Part shown: piece by piece, positions 32,575 to 41,286 of the stretch | How positions within the stretch are numbered: the first letter of the stretch is position 1 | Layout of the letters: each line of letters begins with the position of its first letter | NCBI RefSeq assembly: GCF_020524165.1 | Contig: NZ_JAIVKU010000005.1 | Coordinates: forward strand, 744,001-808,000 | Length of the DNA: 64,000 nucleotides | Source: Guptibacillus hwajinpoensis | GTDB taxonomy: Bacteria > Bacillota > Bacilli > Bacillales > Guptibacillaceae | Reading direction: 5' to 3' | The notes under the pieces: model-generated | Database searches by the model: none | What the model saw: only the letters and a program-made list of their open reading frames with translations | Told to the model about the DNA's origin: nothing | Program-made: the position numbers and the translations under genes

Positions 32575-34149
32575 ATGAGTAACCATAAAGAATTACAAGA
32601 AGAAATAAAGAAAAGACGGACCTTTGCGATCATCTCTCACCCCGATGCTGGTAAAACGACATTAACTGAAAAACTGTTGTTCCTCGGTGGCCAGATTCGT
32701 TCCACTGGAACCGTTAAATCTCGTAAATCCTCCAAGTACGCCACATCTGACTGGATGGAAATCGAGAAGCAGCGTGGAATTTCCGTAACCTCCAGTGTGA
32801 TGAACTTTAACTACAAAGGACATACGATTAACATTCTTGATACACCTGGACATGAAGATTTCAGTGAAGATACGTACCGTACGCTCCTTGCTGTTGACAG
32901 TGTTGTCATGATTATCGATGCTGCTAAAGGGGTCGAGTCACAAACGAAAAAGCTCTTTAAAGTTGTTAGTGAGCATGGCATTCCGATTTTCACCTTTATT
33001 AATAAGATGGATCGCCAGGGTCGTGAACCACTTGAACTTCTAGAAGAAATTGAAGATGTTCTAGGGATTGAATCGTATCCAATGAACTGGCCAATTGGTA
33101 TCGGTCAATCGTTCCAGGGCGTTTACGATCGTCATCAAAAAGCTGTTGAATTCTATGATACTGAAGGCGATAACAAGCAGGCGATGCAAATTTCAGATCT
33201 TGATGATCCTGTTCTAAAAGAAAAAGCTGGTGAAGACCTAGTGAACCAGCTTCAAGAAGACGTGATGCTACTTGATGAAGCCGGAGCTACTTATAGTGAA
33301 GAAGCCCTGCAATCTGGTAAGCAAACGCCAGTCTTCTTCGGAAGTGCCATTTCAAGCTTTGGTGTACCGACATTTCTAAACCACTTTCTTGATTTAGCTC
33401 CATCCCCAGCACCTCGACAGAGCTCTGAAGGGGAAGTGAAACCAGATGAAGAAACGTTTTCAGGCTTTATCTTTAAAATTCAAGCAAACATGAACCCAGC
33501 TCACCGTGACCGCGTAGCATTCTTACGTATCGTATCAGGTACATTCGAAAAAGGAATGGAAGCATGGCTTGAGCGTACAGGTAAGAGTTTGAAGTTATCT
33601 CAAGGTCAGCTTTTCTTCGCATCCTCTCGAGGCAATGTAGAAAAAGCATACCCTGGTGATATTGTTGGCCTCTATGATTCAGGAACGTATCAAATTGGTG
33701 ACACGCTTGTTGGTTCGAAAAACGTTTATTCCTTTGGTGCTTTACCAACTTTCCCACCAGAGCATTTCGCGAAGGTACGTGCCCAAAAAGCGATGAAGCA
33801 GAAGCACTTCTACAAAGGAGTGCAACAACTTTCAGAAGAAGGCGCGATCCAAGTTTACCGTACTGCTCACTGGGATGAAATTGTCATCGGCGTCGTTGGA
33901 CGCCTTCAATTTGAAATCTTTGAATATCGCATGAAAGGTGAATACAATGTTGATATTCAATTCGACACAATGCCACACCAGCATGCGCGCTGGATTGAGA
34001 CAGATAACCCAGAAGAGAAAGTAGACAGCGTTCGTAATATGCTTGTTTATGATCAGCTGAAGCGTCCCGTCCTTCTTTTCCAAAATGACTTTGCGCTACG
34101 ATGGTTCCAGGATAAAAATCCAGATATTCCACTAAGAGAGTCAAGATAA
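32575..34149 (+). CDS. prfC: Peptide chain release factor 3
   Basis: A 524-residue translational GTPase from the ATG at 32575; nine further codons upstream lack a usable site. G1 [13 protein letters not shown]3 [16 protein letters not shown] and G4 NKMDR are intact, followed by domain II and the RF3 C-terminal domain ([18 protein letters not shown]). It recycles RF1 and RF2 from the ribosome after peptide release and has a role in translational quality control. AAAGGA lies 12 nt upstream. It is monocistronic. RF3 is absent from some Bacillus species, including B. subtilis. Confidence 0.95.
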   Translation: MSNHKELQEEIKKRRTFAIISHPDAGKTTLTEKLLFLGGQIRSTGTVKSRKSSKYATSDWMEIEKQRGISVTSSVMNFNYKGHTINILDTPGHEDFSEDTYRTLLAVDSVVMIIDAAKGVESQTKKLFKVVSEHGIPIFTFINKMDRQGREPLELLEEIEDVLGIESYPMNWPIGIGQSFQGVYDRHQKAVEFYDTEGDNKQAMQISDLDDPVLKEKAGEDLVNQLQEDVMLLDEAGATYSEEALQSGKQTPVFFGSAISSFGVPTFLNHFLDLAPSPAPRQSSEGEVKPDEETFSGFIFKIQANMNPAHRDRVAFLRIVSGTFEKGMEAWLERTGKSLKLSQGQLFFASSRGNVEKAYPGDIVGLYDSGTYQIGDTLVGSKNVYSFGALPTFPPEHFAKVRAQKAMKQKHFYKGVQQLSEEGAIQVYRTAHWDEIVIGVVGRLQFEIFEYRMKGEYNVDIQFDTMPHQHARWIETDNPEEKVDSVRNMLVYDQLKRPVLLFQNDFALRWFQDKNPDIPLRESR

Positions 34150-34156
34150 ATATACA

Positions 34157-34186
34157 AAAAGGAACGTGCAGATGCACGTTCCTTTT
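34157..34186. terminator. Bidirectional terminator
   Basis: AAAAGGAACGTGCA and TGCACGTTCCTTTT form a perfect 14-bp stem with a 2-nt loop between convergent prfC and HxlR genes. Confidence 0.9.
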
Positions 34187-34514
34187 AGTTTGCAATCGTT
34201 TCTTCTGAACGAGAGCGGTGACTTCTGCCCCAATTTTCCATTTCATGAAGCAATGGTTCAAGAGCATAACCATATGAAGTTAACGAATACTCGACTTTCG
34301 GCGGTACATCATCCGATTCGATCCGGTTAATCAACCCATCCTGCTCGAGTTCTTTCAAATGTTTAATTAACGTTTGATGAGGAATGCGCGGAATCGCCTT
34401 TTTGATCTCGCTAAATCGAAGAGGCGTCTCCACTAATTCTAGCAACAAAACAGCTTTCCACTTCCCACAGACAACATCAAGCGTCGTTTTCATATCCTCT
34501 ACGGATTTATTCAA
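34185..34514 (-). CDS. HxlR family transcriptional regulator
   Basis: A 109-residue winged-helix regulator: LDVVCGKWKAVLLLELVETP, then RFSEIKKAIPRIPHQTLIKH and the wing PPKVEYSLTSYG. HxlR members often sense quinones or aldehydes through an N-terminal Cys; here the canonical early Cys is missing, and Cys16 lies in the GKWK helix, so the sensing could differ. The start is TTG 34514 (AGGGGA just upstream). It is divergent from the RsbR-like gene, with a palindrome between them. Confidence 0.88.
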   Translation of the reverse strand: MNKSVEDMKTTLDVVCGKWKAVLLLELVETPLRFSEIKKAIPRIPHQTLIKHLKELEQDGLINRIESDDVPPKVEYSLTSYGYALEPLLHEMENWGRSHRSRSEETIAN

Positions 34515-34533
34515 ATTTCCCCTGCACCTCCAG

Positions 34534-34549
34534 GTATATAGTAATATAC
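34534..34549. promoter_or_regulatory. Palindromic operator candidate of the HxlR gene
   Basis: GTATAT, AGTA and ATATAC form an inverted repeat 20-35 bp upstream of the HxlR start. HxlR regulators usually bind such AT-rich palindromes at their own promoters. Confidence 0.5.
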
Positions 34550-34638
34550 TTCTTCACAAAAACGTGCATTGTAGTAAGATAAGCATATAATACTCTTATA
34601 TTATCATAAGTAGACTACAAAGTTAGAGGGGAGTTTCT

Positions 34639-35463
34639 ATGTCCGAAAACATTTCACACACTGTCCAACTTTTAGGGCAATCCATCATACAAAACATCGA
34701 TCAAATTACAGCAAACGCGCGACATCATATCGAAATTTCCGTCAAAGAACAAAATCTCCCAGCCATTGTGCCTGTTCATTTCATTGAAACGTTCATCAAA
34801 ATACTCGGTGAATCGATTGAAGCGGGTGAAATTTCTTATCCAACTGAGGAACTTCCGAAGGTTAACGAAAAAGATGTGATACCTGGTTATTTAGATACAA
34901 TGTTAATGAGCGTTTCAGCCATCAAACAGTCTCTGCTTAGCTACATCGGAGAGAAGCAGCATACCCTCTCGCTAACTGCTTCGGACGTTCTGACCGTCAC
35001 AAAATTAACCGATCCGTTAGTTGATCATTACATTCATTTTTATACAGAAAGCTATTTGAAGCAAAAAACACTTCTCATTCAATCTGAAAATTACCAGGAT
35101 GATGCTTCATCCGTACCCATTATTAAGCTTTCATCACGTGTAGCGATTTGTCCAATTATCGGAGAAATTGATGAGAGGCGTGCCGATCTCATTCTTGAAC
35201 GTACCGTGATGGAGTCAAGCGCCAAGAAGATTCGCACCCTCATTCTTGACCTATCGGGTGTGGCTACACTTGATACAATGATGACCCAGCACCTCTTTAA
35301 GATTGTCGATTCCCTTGAGGTCATGGGTGTAGACATCATTGTCACAGGCGTAAGTTCTGAAGTTGCCATCGGCGTTGTTTCCTTAGGTCTCGATTTGCAA
35401 TCCCTTACAATTAAACAGAATTTAGAAGGAGCATTAAAGTCTCTCGGCATGATAGAAGGATGA
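34639..35463 (+). CDS. RsbR-type stressosome protein (N-terminal sensor plus STAS)
   Basis: A 274-residue protein, the same length as B. subtilis RsbRA. The N-terminal helical, non-heme-globin-like part covers about 1-145. The STAS domain (about 157-272) contains PIIGEIDERRADLI and DLSGVATLDTMMTQHLF. Thr213 lies at the place of the RsbRA Thr205 phosphosite. Glu179 lies where Thr171 is expected, a phosphomimetic-like change. It should form stressosome complexes with RsbS and RsbT in general stress signalling. No rsbS or rsbT lies beside it. GAGGGGAG precedes the ATG. Confidence 0.88.
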   Translation: MSENISHTVQLLGQSIIQNIDQITANARHHIEISVKEQNLPAIVPVHFIETFIKILGESIEAGEISYPTEELPKVNEKDVIPGYLDTMLMSVSAIKQSLLSYIGEKQHTLSLTASDVLTVTKLTDPLVDHYIHFYTESYLKQKTLLIQSENYQDDASSVPIIKLSSRVAICPIIGEIDERRADLILERTVMESSAKKIRTLILDLSGVATLDTMMTQHLFKIVDSLEVMGVDIIVTGVSSEVAIGVVSLGLDLQSLTIKQNLEGALKSLGMIEG

Positions 35464-35465
35464 CG

Positions 35466-35491
35466 AAGAACCACATTTCAGTGTGGTTCTT
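35466..35491 (+). terminator. Terminator of the RsbR-like gene
   Basis: AAGAACCACA pairs perfectly with TGTGGTTCTT, followed by TTTTC. Confidence 0.88.
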
Positions 35492-35503
35492 TTTCTTACA
35501 GAT

Positions 35504-36616
35504 TTAATAACAAACAGAAGGGCTTTCAACTGAATATTGTGCTAGATTTTTTAGAAAATGAAAGAAACGTTCTTCAATTTGCTCTCTCGTCCCATATCGG
35601 ATCATCTGTTCACGGCTCAATGTTTTGGCGTTTATTAATTGATGATGATCATGCGTCATCGTAAGAAGCTTTAAGTACACTTCAATGTGTAAATCAATTT
35701 CCTTCTTCCTTGAATGAGCAGAATATGCTTTTACGAATCCTGTAGCGTTTGCTTTTAATTGCAGAAGAGATTGTTGATAATGTCCTTTCTGGTATCTGAT
35801 CGTATTATAAAACAAAGGAAACAGATAGGTATAATTAAAGACGTGATTGGCAGCTAGCGAAACTCCGGGAGAAAGAAGCGGATAAGGATCGATCATTTTA
35901 AAGCCCCGTTCTGAAAAGATCAGGTTCTCGGGAGAGGTATCTTGATTCGTAAACGTTATTCTCTCACCCTCCAGGGAACGAGCAGAGATGAGCTTTCTCC
36001 CAACTGCTTCCACCCTTTCCTTATCAAATTCATAACCGCTCGCAAGTAAACGAGTTAACACCTCACCATACTCCTTCGTCTCTTCAGACATGAACTCTTT
36101 TTGGTTCATATCTAGCTCACCTTTTAACTTACCATTCTCATCACCCTTTAGGTATCCAATTCCTTTATAAGGAGATTCCATTGTTTCTAAGGCAAGAAAA
36201 AAGTCTCCTATTTCAACTCCATAGTGAAATGATTCGTTTGTTGACAGATCGCCAATTTCACTAGATTTCCCTAAATACGATTCTAGTGTATAAGTTAATT
36301 CTTCTTGAACTGAAAATGTGAAATATTCGGGGCAGACGCCTTCTTTCGCCCTATTAGCATGAGCATAAAACGCCTTTGTTGCAGCATACTCTGTCGTTAA
36401 CTCGTTCCGATGAAATGGAATCTCTTTTTCATAGGCAATTTTCTTTGGCAAACGAAGGACAAGCTGTTCCTTCTCTAGCAAAAAAGCGAAGTGCCAGGCA
36501 CCTTCTCCTAAAAGGAGAACTTCTGATTGATCCGAAAGGGGATGTAACCCTTCATTTATTAAAGCTTGATTAATCAAGTCAAGCTCTGACACAGCTTGTG
36601 TTGTAAGGAATTTCAT
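35504..36616 (-). CDS. Aminoglycoside phosphotransferase-fold (kinase-like) protein
   Basis: A 370-residue protein from the ATG at 36616. The kinase fold is indicated by LLGEGAWHFAFLLEKEQLVL (nucleotide loop), LRLPKK (Lys), TNQDTSPENLIF (catalytic loop, with NQD in place of the APH HGD) and KMIDPYPLL (metal Asp). The substrate is unknown. The ATG is just after the stop codon of the S51 peptidase gene (1 nt apart), so translational coupling is likely. The catalytic Asp remains, so activity is possible, but the altered motif argues against a classical antibiotic kinase. Confidence 0.75.
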   Translation of the reverse strand: MKFLTTQAVSELDLINQALINEGLHPLSDQSEVLLLGEGAWHFAFLLEKEQLVLRLPKKIAYEKEIPFHRNELTTEYAATKAFYAHANRAKEGVCPEYFTFSVQEELTYTLESYLGKSSEIGDLSTNESFHYGVEIGDFFLALETMESPYKGIGYLKGDENGKLKGELDMNQKEFMSEETKEYGEVLTRLLASGYEFDKERVEAVGRKLISARSLEGERITFTNQDTSPENLIFSERGFKMIDPYPLLSPGVSLAANHVFNYTYLFPLFYNTIRYQKGHYQQSLLQLKANATGFVKAYSAHSRKKEIDLHIEVYLKLLTMTHDHHQLINAKTLSREQMIRYGTREQIEERFFHFLKNLAQYSVESPSVCY

Positions 36617-36617
36617 T

Positions 36618-37325
36618 TTATGTTGGCACCTCTTCATCTCCAAGATAAATCGTTTCCAACCGCTCTTCTCCTACATGATTTCTCTCAACTTTATAGGCAT
36701 ATGCCTCTTTACGCGAACTCACAATCCGCTTCATCGTCTCACCAATGTAATGAACAGCAGCCCCATCATCGAGCGCAATCCCCGGTTGCAGTTGACCTGA
36801 ATCGATCAATTGATGATAAGCAGATTTCCTCTTTTCTTCACCATCAAAATGAGGACAGCTACTGCCTGAAAGAAACCCAAGACACTTAAGAGCATGAAGC
36901 TCATCTCCAAATGAATCGGTGACTCCTTCTTCAAACCAGCAGATTGCCCCTGCGCTAATTCCTGCTAAAATAATGCCCTGTTCCCATGCTTTTTTCATAA
37001 TTCCATCAAGTCCCCACTCTTTCCAAAGCACGAGGAGATTTTTGGTGTTTCCTCCACCTACATAGAGAATATCCTGACTTAACAAAAAGGCTTCAATATC
37101 TTGTACATGTGGTTTAAAAAGCGACAGATGCGATGGCACACATAATTGTTTTTCAAAAAAAGCATAGTATTTCGCTATGTATCCTTCTGCATCTCCACTC
37201 GCAGTTGGAATGAAACAGATTTTTGGTTCTTTGCTGCTTGCTTGATTTAAGATGTAACGATCTAATAACGGGTTGTCAGGTTCCATCGAAAACCCTCCAC
37301 CACCCATTGCAATAATCTGTTTCAC
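36618..37325 (-). CDS. S51 family peptidase, dipeptidase E-like
   Basis: A 235-residue peptidase of the S51 family, close to B. subtilis YgaJ in size. Features are MGGGGFSMEPDNPLLDRYIL, IPTASGD, YVGGGNTKNLL and the nucleophile motif GISAGAICW with Ser124. PepE-type members cleave Asp-X dipeptides in the cytoplasm. It is translationally coupled to a kinase-like gene. A Ser-His-Glu triad is expected; the His and Glu were not assigned. Its function alongside a kinase is unclear. Confidence 0.88.
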   Translation of the reverse strand: MKQIIAMGGGGFSMEPDNPLLDRYILNQASSKEPKICFIPTASGDAEGYIAKYYAFFEKQLCVPSHLSLFKPHVQDIEAFLLSQDILYVGGGNTKNLLVLWKEWGLDGIMKKAWEQGIILAGISAGAICWFEEGVTDSFGDELHALKCLGFLSGSSCPHFDGEEKRKSAYHQLIDSGQLQPGIALDDGAAVHYIGETMKRIVSSRKEAYAYKVERNHVGEERLETIYLGDEEVPT

Positions 37326-37391
37326 CTTTCACTCATCCCCTTTCCTCTTCCATTAGCAATTCCCTACCACTTCTTTTTTTCCTGCAAAAAA

Positions 37392-37418
37392 AGCTGTGCC
37401 CCTCATCGGGACACAGCT
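37392..37418 (-). terminator. Terminator of the BCCT gene
   Basis: AGCTGTG(C)CCC pairs with GGG(A)CACAGCT across a 5-nt loop; on the minus strand a T7 run follows. Confidence 0.85.
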
Positions 37419-37428
37419 CTCCATCTCA

Positions 37429-38946
37429 TTAAACCGCTTTTTGTTGTGCTTTCGTTCTTTTTCTTTTCGATAATACCTCTTTACTTGCTGCTCGATAGAA
37501 GGAGTACCCCATTAAAAGCACGACGACTGAAAATGGTAAAGCTGCGAGAATTAACATATTTTGCAGCCCCTGTGTTCCTCCAAAGTAGACGATGATGGCT
37601 GCCATCGCAGAAAGAGCTAACCCCCATACAATCTTAATCAGTGCTGAAGGATTCAATGATCCTGTTGTACTCAGCATTCCTAATACAAACGTTGCTGAAT
37701 CAGCTGATGTGATAAAGAAAATGGCGATAACGAAAATCGTGATAAAAGACATCAGGGTACCAAGAGGATATTCTTGTAAAACTGCAAAGGTAGCTGTTTC
37801 GATCGAATAATCCGAAATCGTCGCAATGCCACTTTGCTGTAAATCGAGAGCCGATACACCAAAGACTGCAAAAAAGATGAAACAAACAATTGATGGAACA
37901 AATAAAACACCAAGCATAAACTCTTTAATTGTTCGACCTCTTGAAATTCTAGCAATAAAAATACCAACAAATGGTGACCAAGAGATCCACCATGCCCAGT
38001 AGAAAATCGTCCAGCTATCAACCCAAGATCTTTGATCATTATTTATTGGCTCAATATGAAAACTCATATCGAAAAAGTTTGAAATATAGCCTCCTAAAGA
38101 TCCAGTAAACATATTCATAATGTAAAGCGTCGGCCCTACTATAAGAAGCAGAATCATAAGGGCAAATCCGAGAATCATATTAATATTACTTAAATATTTA
38201 ATGCCTCTTTTCAACCCTGACCATGCAGATGCAATAAACAAGACAGTTGAGATAACGAGAATAAGCAGTTGAACAGAGAAGTTCGCTGGCGTATCAAACA
38301 AAAACTTAAGTCCCTGATTAATTTGAGCCGATCCGAACCCAAGTGTTGCCGCAACCCCTACCACTGTTGCAACAACAGCAAGCGTGTCAATCATATATCC
38401 AAGTGTTCCCTGCATTCGTTTTTCTCCAAACAACGGGGTTAGCGTCGCACTAATTAACCCTGGATAACCTTTATGAAATTTAAAATATGCTAACACAAGG
38501 GCAACAAGGGCATAAACTGCCCATGCATGAACACCCCAATGGAAAAAGGAATATTGCAGCGATTCTTCTATCGCTTTATCTGTTCCTAATTCTCCACTCG
38601 GACTACTTTTGAAAGCGTGCGAAATGGGCTCTGCTGTCGTCCAAAATACCATACCCATTCCCATCCCTGCACTGAAAAGCATGGCAAACCAGGTTGGCAA
38701 GCTGAACTCGGGTTTATCGTCTTTTCCACCCAGCTTAATATCTTTAAATCTTGAAAAAATCAAGTAAACACAAAAAACAAGAATCCCCATAATGAGGAGA
38801 AGATAATACCATCCAAATCGACTCGATATAAACGTTGTCGCTGTGGAGGTTACTGACTGTAAGTGCTCTGGCCATATTGCCCCCCATAATACTACGAATC
38901 CACAAATAATAAGACTGTACCAAAAAACGAGTGTTGCATTTTTCAT
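37429..38946 (-). CDS. opuD: BCCT family betaine/carnitine/choline transporter
   Basis: A 505-residue, 12-TM sodium-coupled transporter from the ATG at 38946 (AGAGGTGA upstream). Signature segments are FSAGMGMGMVFWTTAEP (glycine stretch in TM3, GMGMGM where other members have GMGIGL-like forms), the tryptophan-rich FYWAWWISWSPFVGIFIARI (TM8) and GYMIDTLAVVATVVGVAATL. It imports compatible solutes, most probably glycine betaine, for osmoprotection. The symbol is by similarity to B. subtilis OpuD (512 residues). There is no operon partner. Confidence 0.88.
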   Translation of the reverse strand: MKNATLVFWYSLIICGFVVLWGAIWPEHLQSVTSTATTFISSRFGWYYLLLIMGILVFCVYLIFSRFKDIKLGGKDDKPEFSLPTWFAMLFSAGMGMGMVFWTTAEPISHAFKSSPSGELGTDKAIEESLQYSFFHWGVHAWAVYALVALVLAYFKFHKGYPGLISATLTPLFGEKRMQGTLGYMIDTLAVVATVVGVAATLGFGSAQINQGLKFLFDTPANFSVQLLILVISTVLFIASAWSGLKRGIKYLSNINMILGFALMILLLIVGPTLYIMNMFTGSLGGYISNFFDMSFHIEPINNDQRSWVDSWTIFYWAWWISWSPFVGIFIARISRGRTIKEFMLGVLFVPSIVCFIFFAVFGVSALDLQQSGIATISDYSIETATFAVLQEYPLGTLMSFITIFVIAIFFITSADSATFVLGMLSTTGSLNPSALIKIVWGLALSAMAAIIVYFGGTQGLQNMLILAALPFSVVVLLMGYSFYRAASKEVLSKRKRTKAQQKAV

Positions 38947-39268
38947 TAACTCACCTCTTAAAAATTTCACTTTTTTCTATATGTAGTATGAAACGATCTC
39001 GATCTCCCTTCACATTTGTAACTACTTTTTCTTTCCTTATGTAAATAAGTTCAAAATCCCTTTTCTTCATTTACCCTAATCAAAAAGATTTAAGCTATAA
39101 ATTTTAAAAGAATGAAAATTTTTTTCAAGTCGATTCCTTCTCTCTTTTCTCTTCATTTATAAACTCTCTTCTTCTATAATGGTTTATTTTTTCATATCTA
39201 TCCGTTCAATGATACGATACTATAGAGATAGAATGGTTTTAATGTCGTTTTAAAAAGAGGTGAATGAA
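38947..39268. other. Intergenic region, AT-rich, no gene seen
   Basis: A 322-bp AT-rich gap between divergent genes. I see no stable hairpin, palindrome array or credible small ORF. Weak -10-like TACGAT/TACTAT sequences near 39212-39222 could belong to the broken GAF-STAS gene. No BCCT promoter could be assigned with confidence. Confidence 0.5.
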
Positions 39269-40111
39269 TTGATTCAATCAACTATCCCGACCTATACGTC
39301 AATTGAGGATGCTTCAAAGGATGTACTTGAAGTTATCAGTAAATTCGTTGGAGTCAATACATTTTTTATCGCGAAAAATGATAAAACCGATGTCGACATT
39401 ATTTCTTCTTTTAATCGAGATGAAATCCTACTCGAATCTGGTTTTGAAACCCTGTATCGAGACTCTTACTGACAATTCATTGTTAAAGGCGGTCGTGAAC
39501 CCCTTATCATTGATAATTTAGCTACTCACCATTCTACTAAGGATATGGAAGTTACCAAAAACCTCGGTGGAGGATCGTTAATCGGTGCACCAATCCATTA
39601 CCGAAACGGTGATAATTATGGTACGCTATGTGGCCTTGATACAAAGCCATTTCATTATACTCAGAACCATATTGACTTATTTAAAGCAATGGCTAACCTG
39701 TTAGGAAATGTCCTTGAATTAGAACGTGCCAATTCAGAAATTGAATCTCTTTCAGTTCCCATCGTTCCTATTTCAAATGAAGTCGCCATCCTTCCAATTA
39801 TCGGTAATGTAAGTGAGTTACGAACGGAACAACTTATGGAGACAGCGCTAGCTGAAAGTGCTAAGAATCAGCTTGATTATCTGATTTTTGATCTTTCAGG
39901 GTTGGTAAATATCCATAGTGAAAGTGCTAATAACCTTTTGAAAATTGGCCAATCCCTTAAACTGATCGGTGTTCAAATGATTATAACCGGCATTCGTCCC
40001 GACCTTGCGATGAAAGCTGTTCATGCCACAAATGATTTCGATCAAATTGTCGTAAAATCAAATTTACAACAGGCTTTGAACTGGATTGGGTATAGGCTCG
40101 TTAAAAACTAA
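39269..40111 (+). pseudogene. GAF-STAS (RsbR-like) gene interrupted by in-frame TGA
   Basis: Two reading frames, 39269-39469 and 39473-40111, are in the same frame and separated only by TGA at 39470-39472 (RDSY-stop-QFIVKGG). Read through as Trp, they give one 280-residue protein: an N-terminal GAF domain (about 10-160, with GGREPLIIDNLA and GGSLIGAPIHY) and a C-terminal STAS domain (about 168-275, with PIIGNVSELRTEQLM and DLSGLVNIHSESANNLL). Either a recent nonsense mutation (TGG to TGA) or inefficient readthrough applies. Start TTG 39269 has AGAGG 8 nt upstream. Confidence 0.88.
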
Positions 40112-40143
40112 AAGAAAGGACCGCAGCTGCGGTCCTTTCTTTT
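40110..40143. terminator. Bidirectional terminator (34-bp palindrome)
   Basis: A perfect 34-bp palindrome with core GGACCGCAGCTGCGGTCC and A/T arms, between the convergent GAF-STAS and bioB genes. Confidence 0.92.
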
Positions 40144-40145
40144 GG

Positions 40146-41144
40146 TTATGACTCTATTTCAAAGCCAAGATCTTCTATCATTTGGTGATCAGCTGTCGCA
40201 TCTGCACCATCCGTTGTTAAGTAGTCTCCAACAAAAATAGAATTTGCAGCATAAAGCCCCATCACTTGAAGAGAGCGGAGATTCACTTCTCGTCCCCCTG
40301 AAACCCGAATTTCTTTTGTTGGGTTCATGAAGCGGAAAAGCGCTAATACTTTTAAACAATAGCGCGGGTTCAATTCATCCATCTTCTCGAGTTTTGTCCC
40401 TGGGACAGAGTAGAGGAAATTAACTGGAATTGAATCAGCATCCATTTGACGAAGCTCTTCTGCCATTTCATACACATCTTCATAAGATTCTCCCATGCCG
40501 ATGATACAACCAGAACATGGTGAGATCCCGGATCTTTTCACATTTTCTACTGTACTCACACGATGTTCATATGTATGTGTGGAGGTTACCTTCTCATGAA
40601 AGCTTTTACTCGTATTTACGTTATGATTATAGCGATCTACCCCTGCCTCCTTTAAGCGATTCGTTTGGTCTTCAGAAAGAATACCGAGGCAGGCACAAAT
40701 CTTCAACGGCATTTCTGACTTTATATGCTCCACAGCATCAATCACTTTATCTAGTTCTCGATTTGTTGCCCCTCTCCCGCTCATCACAATACAGTATGTA
40801 CCTGCTTTACGAGCCATCGCTTCTCTTGCTCCATTAATCAACGTTTCCTGATCCAGTAGAGGGTACTTACTTACGTTTGTATGAGCGAATGCAGATTGAG
40901 CACAGTATCCACAATCCTCAGGACATAACCCACTCTTTGCGTTGATAATCATATTTAACTTCACTTTCTTACCATAGTAATGCTTTCTTACTTTAAAAGC
41001 AGCATATAAGAGCGGTAATAATTGATCATCCGGTGATGATAGAACCGTTATTGCCTGTTCCCTTGTTAAGGGCTTTCCCGCAAGTGCTAAATCAGCAAAA
41101 TACGCCCAGTTCACCACTGTACCTTCCTTTACTTTTTGCATCAT
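40146..41144 (-). CDS. bioB: Biotin synthase
   Basis: A 330-332-residue radical-SAM enzyme. The [4Fe-4S] motif is CPEDCGYC (Cys74, Cys78, Cys81), and MSGRG, NHNVNTS and GGREVNLRSLQ are the BioB-specific segments including the Arg and Cys ligands of the [2Fe-2S] cluster. It inserts sulfur into dethiobiotin. Two ATG codons follow GGGAGG; the second (41141) has better spacing. It stands alone, without other bio genes, behind a BirA operator. Confidence 0.97.
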   Translation of the reverse strand: MMQKVKEGTVVNWAYFADLALAGKPLTREQAITVLSSPDDQLLPLLYAAFKVRKHYYGKKVKLNMIINAKSGLCPEDCGYCAQSAFAHTNVSKYPLLDQETLINGAREAMARKAGTYCIVMSGRGATNRELDKVIDAVEHIKSEMPLKICACLGILSEDQTNRLKEAGVDRYNHNVNTSKSFHEKVTSTHTYEHRVSTVENVKRSGISPCSGCIIGMGESYEDVYEMAEELRQMDADSIPVNFLYSVPGTKLEKMDELNPRYCLKVLALFRFMNPTKEIRVSGGREVNLRSLQVMGLYAANSIFVGDYLTTDGADATADHQMIEDLGFEIES

Positions 41145-41159
41145 ACGCCTCCCGCTAAT

Positions 41160-41190
41160 ATGTTAACTAAAATAAATAATCAGTTAACAT
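41160..41190. promoter_or_regulatory. BirA operator of bioB
   Basis: ATGTTAACT (41160-41168) and AGTTAACAT (41182-41190) form an inverted repeat. The GTTAAC cores are separated by 15 nt, the spacing of the B. subtilis bioW operator. A third half-site, GGTTAACAA, lies at 41204-41212. Confidence 0.85.
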
Positions 41191-41191
41191 T

Positions 41192-41220
41192 AAACTATCA
41201 CCAGGTTAACAAACTGTCAA
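41192..41220 (-). promoter_or_regulatory. bioB promoter
   Basis: On the minus strand TTGACA (41220-41215) and TAGTTT (41197-41192) are 17 nt apart. The BirA operator begins 2 bp downstream of the -10, and the third half-site lies in the spacer. Confidence 0.75.
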
Positions 41221-41241
41221 TAATAGAATAGGAGAAAGAAA

Positions 41242-41267
41242 AAACCACACGATTCATCGTATGGTTT
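41242..41267 (-). terminator. Terminator of the MHYT-GGDEF-EAL gene
   Basis: AAACCACACGAT pairs with ATCGTATGGTTT with one mismatch, followed on the minus strand by T7. Confidence 0.8.
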
Positions 41268-41286
41268 ACTGAGAGGTCATAATGAG

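Noticed and set aside
32575..34149. Tetracycline ribosomal-protection protein
   Set aside because: Length of about 524 and the RF3-specific C-terminal segments identify RF3; Tet(M)-like proteins are about 640 residues.
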